A stretch of 64,000 nt of DNA from an uncultured Tenacibaculum sp. (GCA_947493285.1 CANLQH010000005.1:62001-126000); one strand, 5' to 3'; positions 53,934 through 63,707 are shown, numbered from the stretch's first letter. Translations and numbers: made by a program. Notes: generated from the letters alone by a model not told the origin.

Positions 53934-55100
53934 ATGAGCAAGAATTTTGAAACACAAGCCATAAGAACACAAACAGAACGCACACAGTTTTCTGAACATT
54001 CAACACCATTATACCTTACCTCAAGCTTTGTTTTTGATGACGCAGAAGATATGAGAGCTTCTTTTGCAGAAGAAAAAGAAAAGAATCTCTATAGCCGTTT
54101 TTCAAACCCGAATACCACCGAGTTTGTTAATAAAATTGTAGCAATGGAAAAGGCAGAAGCTGGATATGCTTTTGCTACTGGAATGGCTGCTGTGTTTTCA
54201 ACTTTTGGAGCATTATTAAATGCTGGAGATCATATTGTATCTTCAAGATCTGTTTTTGGTTCAACTCATAGTTTATTTACAAAGTACTTTCCTAAATGGA
54301 ATATAGAAACCAGTTATTTTAAGGTAAATGAAGTCGATAAAATAGAAGCGCTAATCCAACCCAAAACAAAAATTTTATATGCAGAAAGTCCAACAAATCC
54401 AGCAGTAGATATTCTGGATTTAGAACTATTAGGAAACATTGCTAAAAAGCATAATTTATTATTAGTTATTGATAATTGTTTTGCTACACCATACTTACAA
54501 AACCCAATTGAATTTGGTGCTGATTTAGTTATACATTCGGCAACAAAATTAATTGACGGACAAGGAAGAGTTTTAGGTGGTGTAACGGTTGGTAAAGCCG
54601 ATTTAATTAGAGAAATCTATTTATTTTCAAGAAATACGGGTCCGGCAATGTCTCCATTTAATGCTTGGGTATTATCAAAAAGCTTAGAAACACTTTCATT
54701 ACGTGTAGAAAAACATTGTGAAAATGCTTTAAAAGTTGCTCAATTTTTAGAAGAACATCCTAAAGTAAACTTAGTTAAATATCCGTTTTTAAAGTCTCAT
54801 CCGCAATATAAAGTGGCAAAAAACCAAATGAAATTAGGAGGTAATATTGTTGCATTTGAAATTCAAGGAGGTATTAATGCTGGTAGAACATTTTTAAATA
54901 ATATAGTTATGTGTTCGTTGTCTGCAAACCTTGGAGATACTAGAACTATTGTTACTCATCCCGCTTCCACTACACACAGTAAATTAAGCATTGAAGATCG
55001 ATTAGAAGTTGGTATTACCGACGGGTTAGTTCGATGTTCGGTAGGGTTAGAAAATGTAAATGATGTTATTAACGATTTAAAACAAGCATTGGATAGATAA
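53934..55100 (+). CDS. metZ: O-succinylhomoserine sulfhydrylase-like PLP enzyme
   Basis: 388 aa, second Cys/Met metabolism PLP enzyme of the operon. ETQAIRTQTERTQFSEHSTPLYLTSSF start, YSRFSNPNT, PLP lysine in HSATKLIDGQGRVLGG, and C-terminal RCSVGLENVNDV. The shorter loop after the lysine (ADLIREIYLFSRNTGPAMSPFNAW) fits MetZ rather than MetY. Since the operon acetylates homoserine, the true substrate may be O-acetylhomoserine; annotation by name is tentative. Confidence 0.88.
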   Translation: MSKNFETQAIRTQTERTQFSEHSTPLYLTSSFVFDDAEDMRASFAEEKEKNLYSRFSNPNTTEFVNKIVAMEKAEAGYAFATGMAAVFSTFGALLNAGDHIVSSRSVFGSTHSLFTKYFPKWNIETSYFKVNEVDKIEALIQPKTKILYAESPTNPAVDILDLELLGNIAKKHNLLLVIDNCFATPYLQNPIEFGADLVIHSATKLIDGQGRVLGGVTVGKADLIREIYLFSRNTGPAMSPFNAWVLSKSLETLSLRVEKHCENALKVAQFLEEHPKVNLVKYPFLKSHPQYKVAKNQMKLGGNIVAFEIQGGINAGRTFLNNIVMCSLSANLGDTRTIVTHPASTTHSKLSIEDRLEVGITDGLVRCSVGLENVNDVINDLKQALDR

Positions 55101-55115
55101 AAATAAATTAAAGTG

Positions 55116-55123
55116 TATTTTTG
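55116..55123 (+). promoter_or_regulatory. Putative -7 box of the Rrf2 gene
   Basis: TATTTTTG, exact match, ending four bases before ATG 55128. A TTG lies 24 bp upstream (55089-55091). This implies a leaderless or nearly leaderless mRNA. Confidence 0.5.
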
Positions 55124-55127
55124 TAAT

Positions 55128-55535
55128 ATGCTTTCTAAGAAAACAAAATACGGTTTAAAGGCACTAGCCTTTATCGCAAGACAAGAAAAAGGAGAAAAAG
55201 TACAAATTGCTACTATTTCTGAAAGTGAAAACATATCACATAAGTTTTTAGAAAGTATATTACTTACCTTACGAAAAGCAGGGTTTTTAGGAGCTAAAAA
55301 AGGAAAAGGTGGCGGATATTACATGTTAAAAGAAGCTTCCGAAATTAAAATGACTGATGTTATTAGAACCTTAGAAGGTCCTATTGCTATGCTGCCTTGT
55401 GTTAGTTTGAATTATTATGAAAAATGCGATGACTGCCCTGATGAAGACGCATGTTCTGTACATAAGTTAATGATTCAAGTTAGGGATAATACCCTGCAAG
55501 TACTTCGTAATAATACACTTGCCGATTTAGTGTAA
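55128..55535 (+). CDS. Rrf2 family transcriptional regulator
   Basis: 135 aa from ATG 55128 (MLSKKTKYGLKAL); a GTG five codons upstream falls ahead of the -7 box and is rejected. N-terminal winged helix with ISHKFLESILLTLRKAGFLGAKKGKGGGYYM, typical of IscR/CymR-type proteins. The C-terminal half has four cysteines (LPCVSLNYYEKCDDCPDEDAC), enough to bind an iron-sulfur cluster. Placed between metZ and the cys operon, it is the likely regulator of sulfate assimilation. Candidate operators lie at 55574-55607. Confidence 0.9.
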   Translation: MLSKKTKYGLKALAFIARQEKGEKVQIATISESENISHKFLESILLTLRKAGFLGAKKGKGGGYYMLKEASEIKMTDVIRTLEGPIAMLPCVSLNYYEKCDDCPDEDACSVHKLMIQVRDNTLQVLRNNTLADLV

Positions 55536-55573
55536 AATAACACAAATCTTATTCTATTGTAAAATTTTTAAAT

Positions 55574-55609
55574 AAATGTTTTCACATTTAAAATGAATGT
55601 ATACATTTG
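55574..55609 (+). promoter_or_regulatory. Promoter and candidate operators of the cys operon
   Basis: The -7 box TACATTTG is at 55602-55609. Two inverted repeats overlap or precede it: AAATGT-TTTC-ACATTT (55574-55589) and the 12-bp palindrome AATGTATACATT (55596-55607), the latter covering part of the -7 box. The arrangement suits repression by the neighbouring Rrf2 protein. A 46-nt leader with CCTA...TAGG (55623-55639) follows. Confidence 0.55.
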
Positions 55610-55655
55610 CCAATTCTTAAAACCTAGTTATCCGATAGGGTAATAGTATTTTAAA

Positions 55656-55916
55656 ATGATATTAGAACAAATAATAGAAAATAAGAAAAACTACAAGCTA
55701 GATAAATCCTCGGAAAACCCAATACGAAGTATCTTAAAATCAATTAGCTGGCGTGTCATAGGCACTATAGATACGATTTTAATTTCGTGGATTATCACTG
55801 GAGAAATAGCTACAGCTTTTTCAATAGGAAGTATAGAATTAGTGACAAAAATGGTATTGTATTTTTTTCATGAAAGAGTTTGGAACAAAATAAAATGGGG
55901 TAAAAAATGGGATTAG
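55656..55916 (+). CDS. DUF2061 membrane protein
   Basis: 86 aa. Two hydrophobic segments in SILKSISWRVIGTIDTILISWIITGEI and FSIGSIELVTKMVLYFFHERVW, the DUF2061 pattern. Often encoded next to sulfate-assimilation genes; function unknown. Its end overlaps the cysH start by 10 bp, so translation is coupled. Confidence 0.88.
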   Translation: MILEQIIENKKNYKLDKSSENPIRSILKSISWRVIGTIDTILISWIITGEIATAFSIGSIELVTKMVLYFFHERVWNKIKWGKKWD

Positions 55917-56533
55917 AAGATCAATTAAATATTGAAGAATTAAATAAAGGCTTAGAAAAATTAAAACCAAAAGAAATAGTTGAATGGGTGTTTGATTTAA
56001 AGAAGAAAACAATTCTTACCACCAATTTTAGGCCTTATGAAGTTGCTATTTTACATTTAGTTACACAAGTAAATTCATTTATAAAAATTGTTTGGTGCGA
56101 TACAGGGTATAATACACCACAAACCTATAGACATGCAGATGAGTTAATAAACAAACTGAATTTAAACATCCAAATATATGTACCTAAACAAACAGCAGGA
56201 CACAGAAATCAAACTTTAGGTCTTCCTTCAATAGAAGATCCAAAACATGAAGTTTTTACTGAGCAAGTAAAACTAGAACCTTTTAGAAGAGCTATGGAAG
56301 AACACCAACCGGAAATATGGTTTACCAACTTACGAAAAGGGCAAACTGTATTTAGAGATGGTATTGGAGTGTTATCTTTTAGTAAGGATGGAATCTTAAA
56401 AGTAAGTCCGTTCTATCATTGGTCAGATAAAGATTTAGATCAATACTTAAAAGAACACAATTTATCGAACGAATTTAAATACTTCGATCCAACAAAAGTA
56501 GAAAGTAACAGAGAATGTGGTTTGCATATTTAA
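55907..56533 (+). CDS. cysH: Phosphoadenylyl/adenylyl-sulfate reductase
   Basis: 208 aa. PP-loop-type fold: VWCDTGYNTPQTYRHADEL holds the substrate, LRKGQTVFRDG corresponds to the RR-Q-R segment, and the C-terminus ends with the catalytic ECGLHI. Only two cysteines are present and the CC...CxxC cluster ligands of APS reductases are missing, so by sequence it is the PAPS type without an iron-sulfur cluster. No APS kinase gene is seen in the operon. Confidence 0.9.
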   Translation: MGLEDQLNIEELNKGLEKLKPKEIVEWVFDLKKKTILTTNFRPYEVAILHLVTQVNSFIKIVWCDTGYNTPQTYRHADELINKLNLNIQIYVPKQTAGHRNQTLGLPSIEDPKHEVFTEQVKLEPFRRAMEEHQPEIWFTNLRKGQTVFRDGIGVLSFSKDGILKVSPFYHWSDKDLDQYLKEHNLSNEFKYFDPTKVESNRECGLHI

Positions 56534-56544
56534 AAGACATAATT

Positions 56545-57450
56545 ATGAATACAGAAATAATAAAAGTAGGAGCTTTAGAAAGTGAAGCCATATATATTTT
56601 TAGAGAAGTAGTCGCTCAATTTGAAAAACCAGTGTTATTATTTTCTGGGGGAAAAGACAGTATTACACTGGTGCGACTTGCTCAAAAAGCGTTCTATCCT
56701 GCAAAAATACCATTCCCTCTACTCCATGTAGATACAGGGCATAACTTCCCAGAAACTATTGAATTCCGAGATCGTTTAGTTAAAGAATTAGGGGTTGAGT
56801 TAATTGTACGTAATGTACAAGACAATATCGATGCTGGAAAAGTTAAGGAAGAGAAAGGGAAGTACGCGAGCCGAAACATGTTGCAAACCGAAACGTTATT
56901 AGATGCCATAGATGAATTTGGGTTCGATGCATGTATCGGCGGTGCGCGTAGAGATGAAGAAAAAGCAAGAGCAAAAGAACGCATATTCTCAGTAAGAGAT
57001 GATTTTGGTCAATGGGATGAGAAAAACCAGCGTCCAGAGTTATTTGACATGTTAAACGGTAGAATTGATTTAGGACAAAATGTACGTGTGTTTCCTATTT
57101 CTAATTGGACAGAACTAGACGTATGGTCATATATCCAAAAAGAAAAAATAGAAATCCCATCTATATACTTTGCTCATAAAAGAAAAACATTTTTAAGAGA
57201 CGGTTTAATCTGGTCGGCAAACGATGAAGTGGTGTATAGAGAAGAAGATGAAGAAATCCAAGAAAGAATGGTACGTTTTAGAACTGTAGGTGATATGAGC
57301 TGTACCGCAGCGGTATTATCAACAGCAATTGATATTGATACGATAGTTGATGAAATTAGAGAATCAACCATATCAGAAAGAGGCGCTAGAATAGATGACA
57401 AACGATCTGAAGCAGCCATGGAAAAACGTAAACAACAAGGGTATTTCTAA
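56545..57450 (+). CDS. cysD: Sulfate adenylyltransferase small subunit
   Basis: 301 aa from ATG 56545; an upstream ATG at 56515 overlaps cysH and is less likely. PP-loop LLFSGGKDSITLVRLA near residue 28, LLHVDTGHNFPETIEFRD, GGARRDEEKARAKERIFS and the C-terminal end GARIDDKRSEAAMEKRKQQ are typical of CysD. With CysN it activates sulfate to APS using ATP and GTP. Confidence 0.96.
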   Translation: MNTEIIKVGALESEAIYIFREVVAQFEKPVLLFSGGKDSITLVRLAQKAFYPAKIPFPLLHVDTGHNFPETIEFRDRLVKELGVELIVRNVQDNIDAGKVKEEKGKYASRNMLQTETLLDAIDEFGFDACIGGARRDEEKARAKERIFSVRDDFGQWDEKNQRPELFDMLNGRIDLGQNVRVFPISNWTELDVWSYIQKEKIEIPSIYFAHKRKTFLRDGLIWSANDEVVYREEDEEIQERMVRFRTVGDMSCTAAVLSTAIDIDTIVDEIRESTISERGARIDDKRSEAAMEKRKQQGYF

Positions 57451-57473
57451 AACAACACTAAAGAACGAAACAA

Positions 57474-58721
57474 ATGAATGTACTAAAAATAGCAACAGCA
57501 GGAAGTGTAGATGATGGTAAAAGTACACTTATAGGTAGAATTTTGTATGATACAAAATCGCTTACCGATGATAAATTACAAGCTATAGAAGAGAAAAGTA
57601 AACAGAGAGGTTTTGACTATTTAGATTTCTCATTGGCAACCGATGGTTTGGTAGCAGAACGTGAACAAGGAATTACCATTGATGTAGCTCATATTTACTT
57701 TTCTACGCCAAAAACTAGCTTTATCATAGCCGATACTCCTGGACATATTGAATATACTCGTAATATGGTAACAGGTGCAACTAATTCTCAAGCGTCTATC
57801 ATTTTAGTAGATGCCAGAAATGGAGTTGTAGAACAAACATATCGTCACTTTTTTATCAATAATTTACTGAGAGTAAAAGATGTAATTGTAGCGGTAAATA
57901 AAATGGATTTAGTTGATTTTTGTGAGCAAAAATTCAATGAAATTAAAGGAGAAATAGAATATTTAGCTTCTAAAAGCGAATACCAAGATCAAAAGATTAC
58001 CTTTATTCCTATTTCTGCTTTACAAGGAGATAATGTAGTTTCTAAATCTGAAAGAATTGATTGGTATAACGGGCAAAGTATATTAGATCATTTAGAAGAT
58101 TTAGATACGCAAACTATAGAGAAAGATGCAAAAGCACGTTTCCCAGTACAAACAGTAGTACGTCCAAAAACTGAAGAGTATCATGACTTTAGAGGTTATG
58201 CGGGTAAACTATATGGAGATAGTATTGCTGTAGGAGATGAAGTTACCATTTTACCATCTGCAACAAAATCTAAAGTAAAAAGCATTCACTTTTTCAATCA
58301 AGAATATCAAGAAGCTCAAAAAGGAAGTTCTATCAATTTAACCTTAGAAGATAATGTTAACATTAGTCGAGGCGATATGATTGTAAAATCTGGAGAAGAA
58401 CCTCAAGCTGTTAAACAACTCGAAGCAACGATTTGTTGGATGGACAAAACTCCTCTACAGGCTTCAGAAAAATATTATATAAAACACGGAATAAACGATG
58501 CACAAGCAAAGATTACCAATATAGCATCCTTAGTTAAAACTGATTTTTCAGGAGAAGAAATAGCTCCTTCTCAATTAAGTTTAAATGAAATTGGACAGGT
58601 ATCGTTAAAGGTGAGTAAACAGTTGTTCGTAGATAGTTACAAAGACAATAAATCTAATGGAACATTTATACTCATCAATCCAAGAACAAATAATACTTCT
58701 GGTATTGGTTTTATCAAATAA
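57474..58721 (+). CDS. cysN: Sulfate adenylyltransferase GTPase subunit
   Basis: 415 aa translation-factor-like GTPase driving APS formation. G1 GSVDDGKSTLIG, G2/G3 with DTPGHIEYTRNM, G4 NKMD, then two beta-barrel domains. Length fits CysN alone, not the CysN-CysC fusion, so APS kinase is not supplied here. Lies 23 bp after cysD. Confidence 0.96.
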   Translation: MNVLKIATAGSVDDGKSTLIGRILYDTKSLTDDKLQAIEEKSKQRGFDYLDFSLATDGLVAEREQGITIDVAHIYFSTPKTSFIIADTPGHIEYTRNMVTGATNSQASIILVDARNGVVEQTYRHFFINNLLRVKDVIVAVNKMDLVDFCEQKFNEIKGEIEYLASKSEYQDQKITFIPISALQGDNVVSKSERIDWYNGQSILDHLEDLDTQTIEKDAKARFPVQTVVRPKTEEYHDFRGYAGKLYGDSIAVGDEVTILPSATKSKVKSIHFFNQEYQEAQKGSSINLTLEDNVNISRGDMIVKSGEEPQAVKQLEATICWMDKTPLQASEKYYIKHGINDAQAKITNIASLVKTDFSGEEIAPSQLSLNEIGQVSLKVSKQLFVDSYKDNKSNGTFILINPRTNNTSGIGFIK

Positions 58722-58737
58722 TCCCTAAACTATTTAG

Positions 58738-59091
<354 letters not shown>

Positions 59092-59119
59092 AGCTTTAAT
59101 AAGCTAATTATTAGAAATC

Positions 59120-61222
59120 ATGCAAAGTTTTAGAACAGAAATAGAAAATCCGATTGTTGAAAAAGACATCATAGAATTAGAACGTAAAATTCAATTATTC
59201 AAAGAAGGAAAAATCGATGAAGAGCGATTTAGAAGTTTACGATTGGCAAGAGGAGTGTATGGCCAACGCCAATTAGGTGTTCAAATGATCCGTATAAAGC
59301 TACCTTATGGAAAGGTAACTAGTGAGCAGCTGCATAGAATAGCTGATGTTTCTGACGAATATTCTCGTGGGAGATTACATATCACCACAAGACAAGATAT
59401 TCAAATTCATTATGTGAGCTTAGACAGAACTCCTGAGCTTTGGGCACAATTAGAAAAGGATGATATCACTCTAAGAGAAGCTTGTGGTAATGCGGTACGA
59501 AATGTAACAGCATCAGAAACAGCAGGAATTGATAGTAATGAACCTTTTGATGTTACTCCTTATGCACATGCAACATTTCAATTTTTCTTGAGAAACCCAA
59601 TTTGTCAAGAAATGGGTAGAAAGTTTAAAATGTCATTTTCAGCAACAGAAAAAGATACTGCCTTAAGTTTTATGCATGATTTAGGTTTTATAGCAAAAAC
59701 TAAAAAGGTAAACGATACCGAAATAAGAGGTTTTAAAGTAATGCTAGCAGGTGGATTAGGTTCACAACCCCGTCAAGCCGATGTGATGTATGAATTTTTA
59801 GAAGCAGATTTACTAATTCCAACAATTGAAGGTGTTCTAAGAGTTTTTGATCGACATGGTGAAAGAACAAAAAGAGCAAAAGCTCGATTAAAATTTTTAG
59901 TAAAAAACATTGGGCTTGATGCATTTTTAACCTTAGTTGAAAATGAAAAAAAAGCTCTAGCATATCAATCATATGCCATTGATACAAGTGAATTTGAACA
60001 GCCAATAGAGTTTTGTGATAACAAAATTCCTGTAGTTAATATTAAAGGCAATGAGGCTTTTAAACAATGGAAAAAAACCAATGTTTTAAAACAAAAACAA
60101 CCTGGTTTATATGCGATAGGAATTAAAGTTCATTTAGGGGATTTTTATACAGATAAAGCACGATTGTTAGCTGACTTAATAAAAAAGTATGCAGCAAATG
60201 AATTACGTTTTACACTACGTCAAAATATTTTAATTCGCCATGTAAGAGAAGCTTTTTTACCCTTCTTCTATACCGAACTAGAAAAATTAGGTTTTACAAA
60301 AGCTGGATATGATAGTACTGCTGATATAACAGCTTGTCCTGGAACAGATACCTGTAATTTAGGTATTTCAAGTAGTACTGGTATTGCAGCAGAATTAGAA
60401 CGTGTTTTTAAAACCGAATATCCTCAATACATCAACAATAAAGAAATCACTATAAAAATTAGTGGATGTATGAATGCCTGTGGACAACACAATATGGCTC
60501 ATATCGGTTTTCAGGGAATGTCTATAAAAGTAGGCAACCTTTTAGCACCAGCATTACAAGTATTAATTGGAGGTGGTGTTGTAGGAGATGGACAGGGACG
60601 TTTTTCTGATAAACTCATAAAAATACCTAGCAAAAGAGGACCACAAGCGTTAAGAATATTGTTAAATGATTTCGAATCTAGAAAAGGTGAAAACGAAAGT
60701 TATTTAACCTATTATGATAGAAATGGAAAAACATATTTCTATGATTTATTAAAACATTTATCCGATATCACTAATTTAAAACAAGACGATTTTATTGATT
60801 GGGGACATGACAAGAATTATGTAAAAGCTATCGGTGTTGGCGAATGTGCAGGAGTAGTTATCGATCTAATTGCAACTTTATTATTTGAAAGTGAAGAAAA
60901 AATAGAAAATGCTACAGAAGCATTTAAAGAAAAACAATGGTCAGATAGTATTTATCATTCTTATTCAGCAATTATTAATATAGCAAAAGCCTTACTAACT
61001 GCTGAAGGTGCAAAAACAAATACTCAAGCAGGTATTATTACAAATTTTGATGAAGTTTTTATTACTACACAAAAAATTGTGCTACCAACTTCATTTGCTG
61101 ATTTTGTATATCAAATTAAAAAAAATCAACCTACTGAAGCCTTTGCTAAAAAGTATTTACAAGAAACAAAATCGTTTTATAAAACGATCGATGCTTATAG
61201 AAAGATAGTAATCGAGAGTTAA
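59120..61222 (+). CDS. Ferredoxin-type sulfite (nitrite) reductase with extra C-terminal helical domain
   Basis: 700 aa. Two sulfite/nitrite reductase half-repeats (LRLARGVYGQRQLGVQMIRIKLPYG and the second half starting near 290) and the siroheme/4Fe-4S ligands CPGTDTC (C-x5-C) plus GCMNAC (C-x3-C). Placement in the cys operon argues for sulfite. About 130 residues follow the catalytic part (from GVGECAGVVIDLIA, near 572); this all-helical end, with WSDSIYHSYSAIINIAKALL, resembles a HEPN domain and is not part of classic enzymes. Confidence 0.92.
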   Translation: MQSFRTEIENPIVEKDIIELERKIQLFKEGKIDEERFRSLRLARGVYGQRQLGVQMIRIKLPYGKVTSEQLHRIADVSDEYSRGRLHITTRQDIQIHYVSLDRTPELWAQLEKDDITLREACGNAVRNVTASETAGIDSNEPFDVTPYAHATFQFFLRNPICQEMGRKFKMSFSATEKDTALSFMHDLGFIAKTKKVNDTEIRGFKVMLAGGLGSQPRQADVMYEFLEADLLIPTIEGVLRVFDRHGERTKRAKARLKFLVKNIGLDAFLTLVENEKKALAYQSYAIDTSEFEQPIEFCDNKIPVVNIKGNEAFKQWKKTNVLKQKQPGLYAIGIKVHLGDFYTDKARLLADLIKKYAANELRFTLRQNILIRHVREAFLPFFYTELEKLGFTKAGYDSTADITACPGTDTCNLGISSSTGIAAELERVFKTEYPQYINNKEITIKISGCMNACGQHNMAHIGFQGMSIKVGNLLAPALQVLIGGGVVGDGQGRFSDKLIKIPSKRGPQALRILLNDFESRKGENESYLTYYDRNGKTYFYDLLKHLSDITNLKQDDFIDWGHDKNYVKAIGVGECAGVVIDLIATLLFESEEKIENATEAFKEKQWSDSIYHSYSAIINIAKALLTAEGAKTNTQAGIITNFDEVFITTQKIVLPTSFADFVYQIKKNQPTEAFAKKYLQETKSFYKTIDAYRKIVIES

Positions 61223-61235
61223 ACACATAAGAATT

Positions 61236-62003
61236 ATGAAAAACCTACCAAAATTAACCGTAATTGGTGCAGGACCAGGTGATATAGAATTAATCACATT
61301 GAAAGCCATTAAGGCCTTGAAACAAGCAGATGTTGTTTTATATGATGCTTTGGTAAATTCTGAACTTTTAAGTTATGTACATCCAATGACCGAACTCATT
61401 TTTGTTGGAAAACGAAGAGGTTGCTATCGATATCAACAAGAACAAATTAATGAACTTATTGTTGCTAGAGGACATTCTCATGGACATGTAGTTCGATTAA
61501 AAGGTGGTGATCCGTTTATTTTTGGAAGAGGTGCCGAAGAAATGGAATACGCAGCAAAACACGGATTAGAAGTAGCTGTGGTTCCCGGTATTTCATCATC
61601 GTTAGCAGTACCTGCATATCAAAATATCCCTTTGACAAAAAGAGGAAGCTCAGAAAGTTTTTGGGTAATTACAGGAACAACAAAACAGCATCAATTATCA
61701 AGTGATGTAGCTCTTGCTGCAAAGTCAAATGCTACAGTAGTTATACTAATGGGTATGGGAAAATTAGCTGAAATTGTTTCACTATTTAAAAAGGAAGAGA
61801 AAGGCAATTTACCCGTTGCAATCATTCAAAACGGAACCACAATACATGAAAAAATTGGAATTGGAACCGTAGACTCTATTGAAGAAGTTGTAAGAACAAA
61901 TCAATTGAGTAATCCAGCAATAATTGTACTTGGAGAAGTGGTTAATCATAGGCAACAAATTGAACAAATTAAGCAAGAAGTAGCCTTAAAAGAAGTAGTA
62001 TAA
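61236..62003 (+). CDS. cobA: Uroporphyrinogen-III C-methyltransferase
   Basis: 255 aa SAM-dependent enzyme making precorrin-2 for siroheme. GAGPGDIELITLKA at the start, YDALVNSELL, VVRLKGGDPFIFGRGAEE and VPGISS are diagnostic. Directly follows sulfite reductase, which needs siroheme. Confidence 0.96.
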   Translation: MKNLPKLTVIGAGPGDIELITLKAIKALKQADVVLYDALVNSELLSYVHPMTELIFVGKRRGCYRYQQEQINELIVARGHSHGHVVRLKGGDPFIFGRGAEEMEYAAKHGLEVAVVPGISSSLAVPAYQNIPLTKRGSSESFWVITGTTKQHQLSSDVALAAKSNATVVILMGMGKLAEIVSLFKKEEKGNLPVAIIQNGTTIHEKIGIGTVDSIEEVVRTNQLSNPAIIVLGEVVNHRQQIEQIKQEVALKEVV

Positions 62004-62006
62004 ATC

Positions 62007-62582
62007 ATGGAAGAAAGAAACAACCTATATCCCATTTTTTTAAAAGTAAAACAACTGGAAATACTTATCGTTGGTGGTGGTTATGTTGCAGAAGAAAAAC
62101 TATCTTTTTTATTAAAGTCTAGTCCAGATGCTAACGTAACAATGGTTGCTCCTCTTTTTAAACAAGAAACTATTTCTTTGGCTAAAATAGGAAAAGTTAA
62201 CATAATAGAAGACAGCTATAAAAGCTTTTACCTAAAAGACAAGCATATAGTAATTGCTACTACAGATAAGCCAGCGGTTAACATAAAAGTATATCAAGAT
62301 TGTAAAGATCAAAACAAATTGATAAATGTGGCAGATAATCCGCCATATTGCGATTTCTATATGGGAGGAATTGTTACTAAAGGACATGTTAAAGTAGCTA
62401 TTTCAACCAATGGAAAATCACCAACAACAGCAAAACGATTACGTCAGTTTTTTGAAGAAGTGATACCAGAAGATATTAATCAACTTGTTCAAAATTTAAA
62501 TGATTATAGAAAAACCATCAAAGGTAATTTTGAAAAAAAAGTACACACATTAAACAAGTTAACTGAAAATTTAATACGCTAA
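62007..62582 (+). CDS. Precorrin-2 dehydrogenase (siroheme synthase N-terminal type)
   Basis: 191 aa, the NAD-binding part of CysG/Met8: YPIFLKVKQLEILIVGGGYVAEEKL (5-29), ATTDKPAVN, and NVADNPPYCDFYMGGIVTKGHVKVAISTNGKSP. Oxidises precorrin-2 to sirohydrochlorin and may also chelate iron as Met8 does. It has no fused methyltransferase; cobA is separate just upstream, three bases away. Confidence 0.93.
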   Translation: MEERNNLYPIFLKVKQLEILIVGGGYVAEEKLSFLLKSSPDANVTMVAPLFKQETISLAKIGKVNIIEDSYKSFYLKDKHIVIATTDKPAVNIKVYQDCKDQNKLINVADNPPYCDFYMGGIVTKGHVKVAISTNGKSPTTAKRLRQFFEEVIPEDINQLVQNLNDYRKTIKGNFEKKVHTLNKLTENLIR

Positions 62583-62651
62583 CATCATTAAAAAAAGCGA
62601 AGTAATTCCTTAAAAGAGATTGCTATTCATAATGACAAAAAACAGAAGAAA

Positions 62652-63707
62652 ATGATACAAACAGATATATTAATTATTGGAGCAGGTCCTACAGGACTAT
62701 TTACCGTATTTGAAGCAGGATTACTAAAACTGCGTTGTCATTTAATAGATGCTTTACCTCAACCAGGTGGACAATGTTCTGAAATTTACCCTAAAAAACC
62801 TATTTATGATATCCCTGCTTATCCAGAAATTTTAGCAGGTGATTTAACCAAAAATCTTATGGAACAAATTAAACAATTTGAACCTGGATTTACATTAGGA
62901 GAACGCGCTGATACTATTGAAAAACAAGACGATGATACCTTTATAGTTACTACTAACAAAGGAACCAAGCATCAAGCTCCAGTAGTAGCCATTGCTGGAG
63001 GTTTAGGAAGTTTTGAACCTAGAAAACCACAAATAGAAAACATTGCAAAGTATGAAGATCATGGGGTTGAATATATGATTAGAGAACCAGAACTTTATAG
63101 AGATAAAAATGTTGTTATTGCTGGTGGTGGAGATTCTGCTTTAGACTGGTCTATCTTTTTAACAGATGTGGCAAAATCGGTTACTTTAATTCATAGAAGA
63201 AATGAATTTAGAGGAGCATTAGACTCGGTAGAAAAAGTACAAGAGTTAAAAAACCTAGGTAAAATAAACCTAATTACACCAGCAGAAGTAAAAGGTGTTT
63301 TAGGAAAAGAGCATGTAACTGGTGTTGTTATAGAACAAAAAGGAAGTGAACCTTATATTTTAGATACAGATCATTTTATTCCATTATTTGGATTAGCTCC
63401 AAAACTAGGACCAATAGCCGATTGGGGGCTAGAGATTGAAAAGAATGCTATTAAAGTAAACAACTCTTTAGACTATCAAACCAATGTTCCGGGTATATAT
63501 GCCATTGGAGATGTTAATACCTACCCTGGTAAGTTAAAGTTAATTTTATGTGGATTTCATGAAGCTACTTTAATGTGTCAGAGTGCTTATAAAAGGATAC
63601 ATCCAGATAAAAAATATGTAATGAAATATACTACTGTTGGGGGAGTTCAAGGATTCGATGGAACTAAAAAAGAAGCTCCTAAAGCAGTGGTAAAAGCAAT
63701 TGAATAA
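62652..63707 (+). CDS. Ferredoxin-NADP reductase, thioredoxin-reductase-like (type 2)
   Basis: 351 aa flavoprotein. FAD motif IIGAGPTGLFTVFEAG (7-22), PGGQCSEIYPKKPIYDIP, NADP motif VVIAGGGDSALDWSIFL, and late FAD motif GIYAIGDVNTYPGKLKLILCGFHEA. It lacks the CxxC of thioredoxin reductase, which fits FNR type 2. Supplies electrons to ferredoxins of the operon. Its stop overlaps the next start (TAATG). Confidence 0.93.
   Translation: MIQTDILIIGAGPTGLFTVFEAGLLKLRCHLIDALPQPGGQCSEIYPKKPIYDIPAYPEILAGDLTKNLMEQIKQFEPGFTLGERADTIEKQDDDTFIVTTNKGTKHQAPVVAIAGGLGSFEPRKPQIENIAKYEDHGVEYMIREPELYRDKNVVIAGGGDSALDWSIFLTDVAKSVTLIHRRNEFRGALDSVEKVQELKNLGKINLITPAEVKGVLGKEHVTGVVIEQKGSEPYILDTDHFIPLFGLAPKLGPIADWGLEIEKNAIKVNNSLDYQTNVPGIYAIGDVNTYPGKLKLILCGFHEATLMCQSAYKRIHPDKKYVMKYTTVGGVQGFDGTKKEAPKAVVKAIE

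Noticed and set aside
56515..56544. Upstream cysD start overlapping cysH
   Set aside because: ATG 56545 matches the usual CysD N-terminus, while the longer form adds unrelated residues from within cysH.
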